The position numbers and the translations under genes are program-made. This document shows positions 34,940 through 42,550 of a stretch of DNA of 64,000 nucleotides, piece after piece. Source of the stretch: CBDBDZ01 sp965204215 (GTDB lineage: Bacteria > Pseudomonadota > Gammaproteobacteria > Pseudomonadales > GM7GCV1); assembly GCA_965204215.1 (NCBI GenBank), contig CBDBDZ010000014.1, positions 1,302,001 through 1,366,000 of the forward strand, in the 5' to 3' direction. The notes under the pieces are model-generated. The model did no database searches. It was not told where the DNA came from and saw only the letters and a list, made by a program, of their open reading frames with translations. Position 1 is the stretch's first letter; every line of letters begins with the position of its first letter.

Positions 34940-37078
34940 TTAAGGCGTTTTAACACTGCGGGCGATGCGAAATCCTACATCATTTTTGCCTTTAGCACCA
35001 AGGTCTTTGTAAGCCCAGCGCAATTGAGGCAAATAACCACGTAGCCAACTGCTGCCGCGAATGGTATGGCTCTCGCCAATGGCAGGCCCCCACAGATTAT
35101 TGTTTTTATGTTCCAGATGCCAATCGCTTTGGTACCAATCATTTATCCACTCTGCGACATTGCCATCCAAATCATAAAGCCCACTGCTGTGAGCAGGGAA
35201 GCTGCCAACATTGGCACTGACACTTTGATTGTCATTGTATTCGGGTTGAATAAACTTAATAATTTTTGCCGCTGAAGCATCGGCTATATTCAATAATGCA
35301 GTTTTGGGAGGCTGCACATCATTGCCCCACAAATAGACAGGACGGTCATTTGGAGCTTTTGTATGATAGTAGGTCAACCAAACCCACTCAGGTTCGGTTA
35401 GTAAACGGTATCCATCTGAATTGATATCAAAGCCACTGATTGCACCTTGCTGGGTCAAGTAGAAAGGTTTTAAATTTTCTTGTTGACTGAGCCAGTTACA
35501 ATAAAGTGCAGCCTGTTGCCAACTGATATTGGCTGCTGGCTGTTTTTCGCCATTTAAGCTATAACCACCAAAGTGACCGCTACTATGCCTGGAATTATAG
35601 TGTCGAAATTGCTCATTAGTGACTTCGTGTAAACTTACATAAAATGGATGACTCAGTTTTACCTGCCATTGCCCCTCGTTGGCTCTTCTGCCACGCTCAG
35701 ATTCAGTCGAGCCGACGATGACATTGTCATCAGGTTTAAATAATTTAAATTGGTGATTGTTTTTTGATTGATAAGTTTCAGAAATAGTTGCCCAGAAGTG
35801 TTCTTCAGCCGTTAGTAATTGGGTTTCGATAACAGGAGTCGAACCTATAGTTGGGGTAAATTCAAAAGTCTTGGTGATATAACCGTTAGCACTAATGCTC
35901 ACCTGGTGAGAAATTGCAGTAAGCTCAATGCTTTGATTGCCACTACCAGCGCCTCTGTTGTTTATCATAAGTGTAGAGTTTACAGGTTTTGTAACAAATC
36001 TAACAGGTACTTTGATGGGCTTCAATTCAATATTAAGTCTCTGCCGTTTGTTTGGTGATAAGCTGTCGGTAAAACGCTGATAACCTGCTTTAAATACCGC
36101 AACCTGATAGACTTCAGATGGGTTTAATTTGAGATTAACAGGCGTTTGTCCACGAAATTCACCATTGATTAGCACACTGCCATCGCCAGGGTTGCTGTCA
36201 ATACTGACTTCAATATCAGCAGGAAGCAGCTTAACAGGTGGGTGCCTGGCTATTATTCCACGTTGAATAAGTACATTAATTTTACTGGCTTTATAGCCTG
36301 GTTTATCAATGATTAACTCCTGGGTTTTATTATGTGCTCTTAAAATATAATTTCCTGTGGAGTTGGTATGAGCGTAAAAAGCATATTTTGATGCATAAAC
36401 ACTTGCATCATGCGGGTTAATAGACACCTCTAATTGTCCCCAGTTGGGTGTCAGTTGTATGTTTATGTTTTGGTGCTTTGCTCGCCCAATGACGTTAAAC
36501 TCGGTAGTGTAGGTTTCATACAAAGATGATTGAACACTAAAGCTATGAGTGCCTCCAAACCAATCATTGACAGTGAATTGGCGTTTGTTAATATCAAAGC
36601 TGTAAGTGCTGCTGTTTGCATGTAACTGCAATGAATTCGCAATGGTTTCTACTGCTAAATCGGTATTGACTATAGTAATAGTAATAATACCAGGCAATGG
36701 CTCTAAAGCAATATTTGCAACATTGGCATAGCTCGACCCAATTTTAACCTGCTGCTGTTTCGGTTGGTATCCATCGGCAGAGACAGAAATTTGGTAATCA
36801 TTGGGCAGCAGTAAATAGCGGTTATTCCATTTCAGGTAAAACCAGCTATTTATTTTTATATCAACATCAGCAACTATTCTGTCTGGAAACTTTGTATCGG
36901 ATATTTTTATTTGTAGCGGTTTAACCAGTAAAGTTAAGCTGACAAAAGTCAGCAAAATGGCTACAACCAAACCAGCCCAAAACTTCTGATTAAACTTTAT
37001 TCTTTTAACCCTGTTTTGACCCTGTAGGGGAGGAGGATCATAGTCTGCCTCAGGTAATGGCCGGTACTTAACAGGCAT
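34940..37078 (-). CDS. Membrane protein with PEGA repeats and a C-terminal SUMF1 (FGE-sulfatase) domain
   Basis: The 712-residue protein has a cytoplasmic Pro-rich start, one membrane segment at about 34-53, then a large extracytoplasmic part. PEGA-type beta repeats are visible (YLLLPNDYQISVSADGYQ, then DGSVLINGEFRGQTPVNLKL with VFKAGYQRF, then STLMINNRGAGSG with ISANGYITK). From about residue 455 a SUMF1 domain follows: HPFYVSLHEVTNEQFRHY, ISWQQAALYCNWLS, YRLLTEPEWVWL, GLYDLDGNVAEWINDWY, TIRGSSW and DVGFRIAR. The active-site cysteines of true formylglycine-generating enzyme are not seen, so a binding rather than catalytic role is likely. It sits nine bases after the TPR gene. Confidence 0.85.
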   Translation of the reverse strand: MPVKYRPLPEADYDPPPLQGQNRVKRIKFNQKFWAGLVVAILLTFVSLTLLVKPLQIKISDTKFPDRIVADVDIKINSWFYLKWNNRYLLLPNDYQISVSADGYQPKQQQVKIGSSYANVANIALEPLPGIITITIVNTDLAVETIANSLQLHANSSTYSFDINKRQFTVNDWFGGTHSFSVQSSLYETYTTEFNVIGRAKHQNINIQLTPNWGQLEVSINPHDASVYASKYAFYAHTNSTGNYILRAHNKTQELIIDKPGYKASKINVLIQRGIIARHPPVKLLPADIEVSIDSNPGDGSVLINGEFRGQTPVNLKLNPSEVYQVAVFKAGYQRFTDSLSPNKRQRLNIELKPIKVPVRFVTKPVNSTLMINNRGAGSGNQSIELTAISHQVSISANGYITKTFEFTPTIGSTPVIETQLLTAEEHFWATISETYQSKNNHQFKLFKPDDNVIVGSTESERGRRANEGQWQVKLSHPFYVSLHEVTNEQFRHYNSRHSSGHFGGYSLNGEKQPAANISWQQAALYCNWLSQQENLKPFYLTQQGAISGFDINSDGYRLLTEPEWVWLTYYHTKAPNDRPVYLWGNDVQPPKTALLNIADASAAKIIKFIQPEYNDNQSVSANVGSFPAHSSGLYDLDGNVAEWINDWYQSDWHLEHKNNNLWGPAIGESHTIRGSSWLRGYLPQLRWAYKDLGAKGKNDVGFRIARSVKTP

Positions 37079-37086
37079 ACTTGTTC

Positions 37087-38157
37087 TTATCTGTCTGCAA
37101 TAGAATGTTCACAAATAATGGTATATTCGGTAATTGAATCAGGTTTGTTGAGCACAACGGTTATAAGGTTATCACGAAACCCTTTTCTGCGACCAGTTAA
37201 TTTATATTCACCGGGTTTAAGCAGCAGCACTTTACGTTCAAATAAACCCAGATTTTGAGGAAGGTAACCAAATTGATGCACTGTAACATCGGTCTTGTTG
37301 TCTGAATGCAAAATAACTTGTTGATCTTGCTTAACCCAATCCAATAGTTCTGAAAGTTTTGATGTTTTCTCATTGAGGCGTTTTCCGGATCGCTCGCCTA
37401 TTTCATCCAGCAGTATATTGGCTTGGACAGCAACTGAAGGCCTTGTCAATTTAATGGGTTGATTGATAAATTCTTCTAATTTTTTATACCATTGACTGCG
37501 TTGTTGCGCTATGGGTAATAGGGCTTGAGCCTGTAGGTGGTGAGGGTCTAATTGGAGCAAAATATTAATATTAGCCAGCGCGTCACTCCATTGCTCAAAT
37601 TGTTGATGTTGTTGGATGTTTAACCAGATTTGTTGGAGTTGTTGTTGGTGCAATTTGGATTGCGCCGTTGCTAAACCATTGCTTGCAGCGTTATTTTGTG
37701 GGTATTGCGTGAGTATTTCGTTAAATAATTCTATTGCTGTTTCATATTGATTAGCGGATAAGGCATTAAAGCCCTTTATGAGTTGTTGGTTGAGTAAATC
37801 TTGCACTTTAGCAACATTTTCGGGCTCTATGGTTGTAGCATCTTGAGCATTAATTACCTCAACTGGCGAAATGCTGATAACCTGAGCAGTCAGAGTAGTA
37901 TCTTTGGTATTGTCAAGCGATATTCCGTATTGAGCCAAACTGGCATCTATAGCATTAAGTATCGTTTCTTGCTGCTTCGTTTTAACTTCTGATTGTTGTG
38001 TTGTCAATACTTCGGTTTTAGTCTGCAAAGGTTTTGTGTAGCTATTAACAAACCATATAAAAGCGGTAAGTACGGCAATGATCAGAGTCGCAATGATGAC
38101 AGAATAGCGTTGTAAAAAACTTTGTTCCTGTTCTAAAGTATCAAATTGGTTAGCCAT
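37087..38157 (-). CDS. Single-pass membrane TPR protein with C-terminal PEGA-like domain
   Basis: The 356-residue protein has a short cytoplasmic tail, a membrane segment at about 19-38 (YSVIIATLIIAVLTAFIWFV), a Gln/Thr-rich linker, TPR-like helices at about 125-225 (FNALSANQYETAIELFNEIL, SDALANINILLQLDPHH), and a C-terminal beta-rich segment (KVLLLKPGEYKLTGRRKGFRD) like a PEGA domain. It shares its anchor-plus-PEGA plan with the next gene, so the two probably form a complex at the cell envelope; that is inference. Its start overlaps the end of the methyltransferase gene by eight bases. Confidence 0.78.
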   Translation of the reverse strand: MANQFDTLEQEQSFLQRYSVIIATLIIAVLTAFIWFVNSYTKPLQTKTEVLTTQQSEVKTKQQETILNAIDASLAQYGISLDNTKDTTLTAQVISISPVEVINAQDATTIEPENVAKVQDLLNQQLIKGFNALSANQYETAIELFNEILTQYPQNNAASNGLATAQSKLHQQQLQQIWLNIQQHQQFEQWSDALANINILLQLDPHHLQAQALLPIAQQRSQWYKKLEEFINQPIKLTRPSVAVQANILLDEIGERSGKRLNEKTSKLSELLDWVKQDQQVILHSDNKTDVTVHQFGYLPQNLGLFERKVLLLKPGEYKLTGRRKGFRDNLITVVLNKPDSITEYTIICEHSIADR

Positions 38158-39178
38158 ATAAATAACTCACTTTAAAACCTTTTTCTTCAATAAACAATTT
38201 GTGATTTAAACCCGAATTTTTTGCCATTTCCTCAATGTTGACAAAAGTTTTAGTGACAAAATAGGCATGGCCTTCAGGTTTTAATAAGCGTTTGGCTGTA
38301 ATAACAAAGCGTTGGGTTAAATGGGTACTTAATTGAAAGCCATGGTGGTAGGGCGGGTTGCAAATAATGGTATCAAACTGATTGTTAATACTCATGGCCA
38401 CATCATCAGCTACAACGCTATACTGGTTGGCATTCAATCTGCTTTGCAAATTGCGTTTGGTGCATTCAAGTGCAGTGGCGCAATTGTCAGTTGCTGTAAT
38501 GTGGGAAGGTTTCAACGCCAGCATTCGCACGGACAGGTACCCATATCCACAACCCAGGTCTAGTAATGTATCTATAGAAATATTGCTGTTAATTAATGTG
38601 TCAGCTAATAATTTTGAACCCGTATCGACTTGTTTCCAACCGTATTGACCTGGCTTGGTGTGTAGTGAAACATCAACTGTAGAAAAGAGATTGTAGCTAT
38701 TCGCCAGTTTAGGCTTTTTGCCTGTTTGTGCTCCTTTTTTCAATCGGATTAAGCTATGTTGTTTTTCACCTTTACTTAAGGTAGCAATATTGCCTAAATA
38801 AAGTTCAGCCTCTTTGTTCAAGGTTTTGATACCTTCATTTTTGAAGCCGCAAAATATAAGTACCTTACCAACGTCAAGTAATTGATTTGCAAGATAGAGC
38901 CAATGGTGATTAATGGCTTTTTCTTTACTTATGCGAAAGGCGATGTAGTCCCAGTGATGATTTGGCACTTCAAAATCATTAAATACTGCATTGATATTGC
39001 GGTTTTGTGCATTGCGGTAATGATGGTAGCGATTTGTACAAATCGTAAGGTTGGTAAGTTGTTGTAATTGATGCCAGTGCTTATCCTCGACACAATGCTC
39101 ATCCATCAGTAGCAAAATGGAACTATCGACTATAGGACACAGGGCGTTTATCAAAGAGTTTTGGGCATGGTCAATCAT
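38150..39178 (-). CDS. rRNA guanine-N2 methyltransferase of the RsmC/RlmG family
   Basis: The 342-residue protein has the two-domain form of this family: a degenerate N-terminal methyltransferase-like domain and a catalytic C-terminal domain with FSTVDVSLHTKPGQYGWKQVDTGSKLL, motif I DLGCGYGYLSV (about 208-218), and the catalytic CNPPYHHG (about 275-282). RsmC (16S G1207) and RlmG (23S G1835) are the candidates; the motif alone does not separate them. It is the first gene of the minus-strand operon and is divergent from hemB. Confidence 0.88.
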   Translation of the reverse strand: MIDHAQNSLINALCPIVDSSILLLMDEHCVEDKHWHQLQQLTNLTICTNRYHHYRNAQNRNINAVFNDFEVPNHHWDYIAFRISKEKAINHHWLYLANQLLDVGKVLIFCGFKNEGIKTLNKEAELYLGNIATLSKGEKQHSLIRLKKGAQTGKKPKLANSYNLFSTVDVSLHTKPGQYGWKQVDTGSKLLADTLINSNISIDTLLDLGCGYGYLSVRMLALKPSHITATDNCATALECTKRNLQSRLNANQYSVVADDVAMSINNQFDTIICNPPYHHGFQLSTHLTQRFVITAKRLLKPEGHAYFVTKTFVNIEEMAKNSGLNHKLFIEEKGFKVSYLYG

Positions 39179-39191
39179 ATTTTAACCAATT

Positions 39192-39213
39192 ATTATAACA
39201 ATACTCTTATAAT
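39192..39213. promoter_or_regulatory. Divergent -10 boxes between the methyltransferase gene and hemB
   Basis: The 41-base gap contains TATAAT on the plus strand at 39208-39213 and TATAAT on the minus strand at 39197-39192. The plus box ends only six bases before the hemB ATG and no Shine-Dalgarno sequence is present, so the hemB transcript may be leaderless. The -35 regions are poor on both strands, so the call is tentative. Confidence 0.4.
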
Positions 39214-39219
39214 ATACGT

Positions 39220-40248
39220 ATGAATCAAAATCGTTTTCATCGACAATTTCCTGCAACCCGAATGCGAAGGTTGCGCCATACACAGTGGATGTTAAATATG
39301 CTGCAAGAAAATCATTTAACCAGCGCTGATTTAATTTTGCCACTGTTTGTACACGACAATCAACATAATGTTGGTATTGATGCAATGCCCGGTATTGAGC
39401 GTCATTCTATTAACTCGCTGCTTAAACAGGTAGAATGTGCGGTGAATTTACATATACCAGCTATAGCGTTATTCCCGGCTATTGATGAGTCATTGAAGAA
39501 TGAGGAAGGAAGCGAAGCGTGGAATGAGAATAATCTGGTTTGCCGAGCGATAACAGCCATCAAAAAGGAATTTCCGGATATAGGAGTGATAGCCGACATA
39601 GCACTCGACCCATACACTGACCATGGTCAGGACGGTATTATGGTTGATGGTTATATAGCTAATGACCTGTCACTAAAAGCCTTGAAGAAACAGGCAAGAG
39701 TACAGGTTGACGCTGGCTGCGATATTTTGGCACCCTCAGATATGATGGATGGGCGCATTAAAGTAATACGTGATGATATGGAGCAACTATCACAACACAA
39801 TATGCATATTATGAGTTACGCTGCCAAGTATAATTCTGCGTTTTATGGTCCATTTAGAGATGCGGTTGGAGCTGGGAGTAAAAGCAATGGAAATAGAAAA
39901 GCAGGAGGCAAATCCAGTTATCAAATCAATCCGGCCAATGCTGGCGAAGCAATGAATGAAATTGCTTTAGATATAGCAGAAGGAGCAGACAGCATTATAG
40001 TCAAACCGGGAATGCCTTATTTAGATATTATCAGACAGGTAAAAGACAGATTTGCAATCCCTGTTTTTGCGTATCAGGTTTCAGGGGAATACTCAATGAT
40101 TCAAGCAGCAGCAAATAATCGTATGCTAGACTTGCAGCAAACTATGTTAGAAAGTTTGTTAGCGTTTAAACGAGCGGGAGCAACTGGAATTTGGACGTAT
40201 TTTGCTTTAGAAGCAGCTCAGATAATTAATTCTGCTGGCAGTAAATGA
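39220..40248 (+). CDS. hemB: Delta-aminolevulinic acid dehydratase (porphobilinogen synthase)
   Basis: HemB condenses two aminolevulinate molecules to porphobilinogen in heme synthesis. The Schiff-base lysines are in YAAKYNSAFYGPF (Lys203) and VKPGMPYLD (Lys262). The metal site reads DIALDPYTDHGQDGI, so the cysteines of the zinc type are replaced by aspartates, as in the magnesium-type enzymes of Pseudomonas. The 342 residues are complete, and the start (NRFHRQFPATRMRRLR) matches the Pseudomonas-type N-terminus. Its last codons (AGSK, stop) come from an element-B repeat. Confidence 0.95.
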   Translation: MNQNRFHRQFPATRMRRLRHTQWMLNMLQENHLTSADLILPLFVHDNQHNVGIDAMPGIERHSINSLLKQVECAVNLHIPAIALFPAIDESLKNEEGSEAWNENNLVCRAITAIKKEFPDIGVIADIALDPYTDHGQDGIMVDGYIANDLSLKALKKQARVQVDAGCDILAPSDMMDGRIKVIRDDMEQLSQHNMHIMSYAAKYNSAFYGPFRDAVGAGSKSNGNRKAGGKSSYQINPANAGEAMNEIALDIAEGADSIIVKPGMPYLDIIRQVKDRFAIPVFAYQVSGEYSMIQAAANNRMLDLQQTMLESLLAFKRAGATGIWTYFALEAAQIINSAGSK

Positions 40249-40307
40249 GCATTTTGAGCGAAAATTTAACGCTGTATTGGCGAGCGCAGTAATTATGCAA
40301 AACTCTC
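40234..40307 (+). repeat. Element B repeat, copy 2
   Basis: The block runs from CTGGCAGTAAATGAGCATTT to GCAAAACTCTC. It matches the reverse complement of 28470-28552. It supplies the end of hemB on the left and the stop codon of the convergent glnK at its right edge, so it fills the complete space between the two genes. Confidence 0.8.
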
Positions 40308-40644
40308 AAACCGCATCTGCACCTTTTTCACCGGTACGAATACGAATCACTTCCTCTAAAGGCGATACAAATATTTTACCATCGCCAATTTTTCCTGTGT
40401 TGGCAGCGTTAATGATGGCATCTATCACTGCTTCCTGCATACTGTCTTCAATTGCTATTTCAATTTTTATTTTGGGTAGAAAATCAACCACATACTCAGC
40501 CCCACGATACAATTCAGTATGACCTTTCTGGCGACCATAGCCTTTAACTTCTGTAACAGTTATACCATTAACGCCCGTGGCAATCAAGGCTTCTCTAACA
40601 TCATCTAATTTGAATGGCTTAATAATTGCGGTGATAAATTTCAT
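40306..40644 (-). CDS. glnK: Nitrogen regulatory protein P-II
   Basis: This 112-residue trimeric signal protein senses 2-oxoglutarate, ATP/ADP and, through uridylylation, glutamine. The T-loop GHTELYRGAEY has the modified Tyr51, followed by FLPKIKIEIAI; the B-loop TGKIGDGKIFV and C-loop IRIRTGEKG are intact. The beginning MKFITAIIKPFKLDDVREAL is closer to GlnK than to GlnB, but no amtB lies next to it, so the choice of symbol is tentative. It is convergent with hemB. Confidence 0.9.
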   Translation of the reverse strand: MKFITAIIKPFKLDDVREALIATGVNGITVTEVKGYGRQKGHTELYRGAEYVVDFLPKIKIEIAIEDSMQEAVIDAIINAANTGKIGDGKIFVSPLEEVIRIRTGEKGADAV

Positions 40645-40735
40645 TGATAATACCTAAATGTATTTATAGTTAACAAACTACCAATTATACTTAGACTGCA
40701 ACATAATTACTACAATTGGCTGTATTAATTCGGCA

Positions 40736-40751
40736 TGGAAATACCGTGCCA
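40736..40751 (-). promoter_or_regulatory. Possible sigma-54 promoter of glnK
   Basis: On the minus strand the bases read TGGCACGGTATTTCCA. The -24 half TGGCAC is perfect; the -12 half is TTCCA instead of TTGCA at the right spacing. It lies about 92 bases before the glnK start. GlnK genes are often under sigma-54 and NtrC control. The missing invariant G of the -12 element keeps this weak. Confidence 0.3.
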
Positions 40752-40796
40752 TTTTATTGCCATTTTTGTGTGTAATAGATTTCTAATATAATTTGG

Positions 40797-40843
40797 GTTT
40801 AACGCTGTATTGACGAGCGCAGTAATTATGCAAAACTCTCTAA
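40797..40843 (+). repeat. Element B repeat, copy 3 (partial)
   Basis: The block TTTAACGCTGTATTGACGAG and GCAGTAATTATGCAAAACTC matches the right half of element B. A half copy of the 26-bp palindrome adjoins it on the left. The start codon of the yihY-like gene (ATG at 40828) lies inside it. Confidence 0.75.
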
Positions 40844-42057
40844 AGTTTATTTTTCAACAGATAAATAAGGCTTATATTACGCGTTTTATTCAACATGTAG
40901 TGAAACGCTTTATAGCAGATAATTGCCAGCAACATGCCGCGGCGCTGACTTATATGACTCTGTTTTCAATCGTGCCTTTGTTAAGTGTGCTCTATGCAGT
41001 ATTGGCATGGGTGCCAGCCTTTCAGGAAATTGGTGATCAAATACGCAATTTTATTTTTAGTAATTTTGTTCCTAGTGCGGGAAAAGAAATTACCCGGCAT
41101 TTAACCGATTTTTCCAACCAAACCAGAACTTTAAGTGGGGCAGGAGCAAGTATTTTATTTGTGACAGTTATGTTGATGATGCGAAATATTGAAATGGTAT
41201 TTAACCACATTTGGGGAAGCAGCAAAGCGCGACAGGGTTTAACAGGTTTCTTATTGTACTGGGCATTATTGAGCCTGGGTCCACTACTTTTGGGGTTAAG
41301 CCTGTTAGCAAGCACTTATTTAATATCAGCCCAAGTGTTTGATTTTATCCCGATTATTCCGGGTTTAATTTTAGCGTATTTACCCTTTTTATTCACCTTC
41401 CTGGCGTTGACTCTGCTCTATTACGCTGTGCCCAATTACAAAGTTCCATTTAAACCGGCACTAATTGGTGGTGTAATTATTGCTCTTGTTATTGAAATGG
41501 CAAAGTCTGGCTTTGCATTAATTGTTGTCAATTCCAGCTATACTTCTATTTACGGAGCCTTTGCAATATTACCGCTTTTCCTGTTGTGGATTTATATCGT
41601 ATGGGTGATTGTATTAATGGGCGCTGAAATAGTCAGAACAATGGAAACGCTGTCTGGCAAGTATCATTTTATGCAATGTAGCGATTTCTGTGTAGCGTTA
41701 CAAGCACTGTGGTTAATGCGCCAGGAACAATTTAGCCATCATGGAATTTCAGATAAATCCTTGTTGAATTTAGGTTTGGATTTTGGTCAATGGGTAAAGG
41801 TAAGGGATAAATTGCTTGCGAATCGAATTATTACCGTTGCAGATAATCAGCGCTATATTATCCTGGCTAATTTAGACCAGCTTAATCTTTGGCAGTTAAT
41901 GAATATAAGCGACAGCCGCTTTACCAATATTGATAATGTCAGTGGTATCAATGTACCGTGGAAAAACCAACTTGCTGCAATATTGCAGTCGATAGATATC
42001 CATTCTCAACAACAAATGGAACAAAGTGTTTTGGCGTTTTTTAAAGAGCCTTATTAA
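40828..42057 (+). CDS. YihY/BrkB family inner-membrane protein
   Basis: The 409-residue protein has the YihY core: AAALTYMTLFSIVPLLSV near the start, RNIEMVFNHIWG, then six membrane segments to about residue 275, including VPNYKVPFKPALIGG and SIYGAFAILPLFLLWIYIVW, MGAEIVRT. A cytoplasmic winged-helix-like C-terminal region of about 120 residues follows. The family was once named ribonuclease BN, wrongly. I chose the ATG at 40828; six codons further upstream a TTG is also in frame. The start codon sits in an element-B repeat, so the 5' end may have been remodelled. Confidence 0.85.
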   Translation: MQNSLKFIFQQINKAYITRFIQHVVKRFIADNCQQHAAALTYMTLFSIVPLLSVLYAVLAWVPAFQEIGDQIRNFIFSNFVPSAGKEITRHLTDFSNQTRTLSGAGASILFVTVMLMMRNIEMVFNHIWGSSKARQGLTGFLLYWALLSLGPLLLGLSLLASTYLISAQVFDFIPIIPGLILAYLPFLFTFLALTLLYYAVPNYKVPFKPALIGGVIIALVIEMAKSGFALIVVNSSYTSIYGAFAILPLFLLWIYIVWVIVLMGAEIVRTMETLSGKYHFMQCSDFCVALQALWLMRQEQFSHHGISDKSLLNLGLDFGQWVKVRDKLLANRIITVADNQRYIILANLDQLNLWQLMNISDSRFTNIDNVSGINVPWKNQLAAILQSIDIHSQQQMEQSVLAFFKEPY

Positions 42058-42154
42058 CCCAGATTATGCATTAGAAACCTGTTATATCCAAAAATAACTT
42101 CAAAACACCAGATTGTTCAAAAAATTAACGCTGTATTGACAAGCACAGTAATTA

Positions 42155-42299
42155 TACCATTCCTAAAAATATCAGTATGATTAGTGTTATAGATGATTTT
42201 AAAAACTTGAGAGGCAGGATAGCCTCGACAAAGCTACAGGGATGTACTTGTGCGGTTTTTAAAATCATCTATAACACTAAATATTTATTGTGATTGGTA
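42155..42299. mobile_element. 145-bp MITE inserted in an element-B repeat
   Basis: The ends are TACCATTCCTAAAAATAT and, reverse complemented, TACCAATCACAATAAATATT. The 3-base duplication TTA (42152-42154 and 42300-42302) is exact: removing the MITE and one TTA restores an unbroken element B. Inside is a perfect 25-bp inverted repeat (42182-42206 with 42255-42279) that would form a strong hairpin around a 48-base loop. No coding capacity. Confidence 0.85.
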
Positions 42300-42396
42300 T
42301 TATGCAAAACTCTCAGGTTAATAATAAATTTATAACAAAATAACTATACTCCAGTTTGTGAGATACTCAAAATCGGCGATAATACCGAGCTAATAT

Positions 42397-42526
42397 GTGG
42401 CGCGAAGAAATGCCACCGACGAGCGATAGCTCGCGAACCCTTGAAATACAAGAAAATCCGCATATTTTCGCCAGTATTTTAATGGTGACTAATAAAATAC
42501 GCAGGAGCGATATTTTATTACCAGGT
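42397..42526 (-). repeat. Three-hairpin repeat element (element C), full copy 2
   Basis: On the minus strand this 130-base block aligns along its length with 15065-15199. Flanks are TAATAT and TAATAA, a one-mismatch form of the TTATTA duplication of copy 1. The hairpins are AATAAAATA/TATTTTATT, CGAGC/GCTCG and GTGGC/GCCAC. In the last hairpin two base pairs differ from copy 1 by compensating changes on both sides. Confidence 0.8.
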
Positions 42527-42550
42527 TAATAATTGAATCACCCCTTTTTA

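Larger units (their letters stand above)
42058..42550. other. Gene-free spacer before leuS, built from repeats
   Basis: No gene is seen. In order the spacer holds a half copy of the 26-bp palindrome (42056-42075), the left part of an element-B copy (42122-42154), a 145-bp MITE inserted in it, the right part of the same element B (42300-42317), an AT-rich stretch, and a full element C in inverted orientation (42397-42526). The leuS promoter must lie within or beside these elements. Confidence 0.75.
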
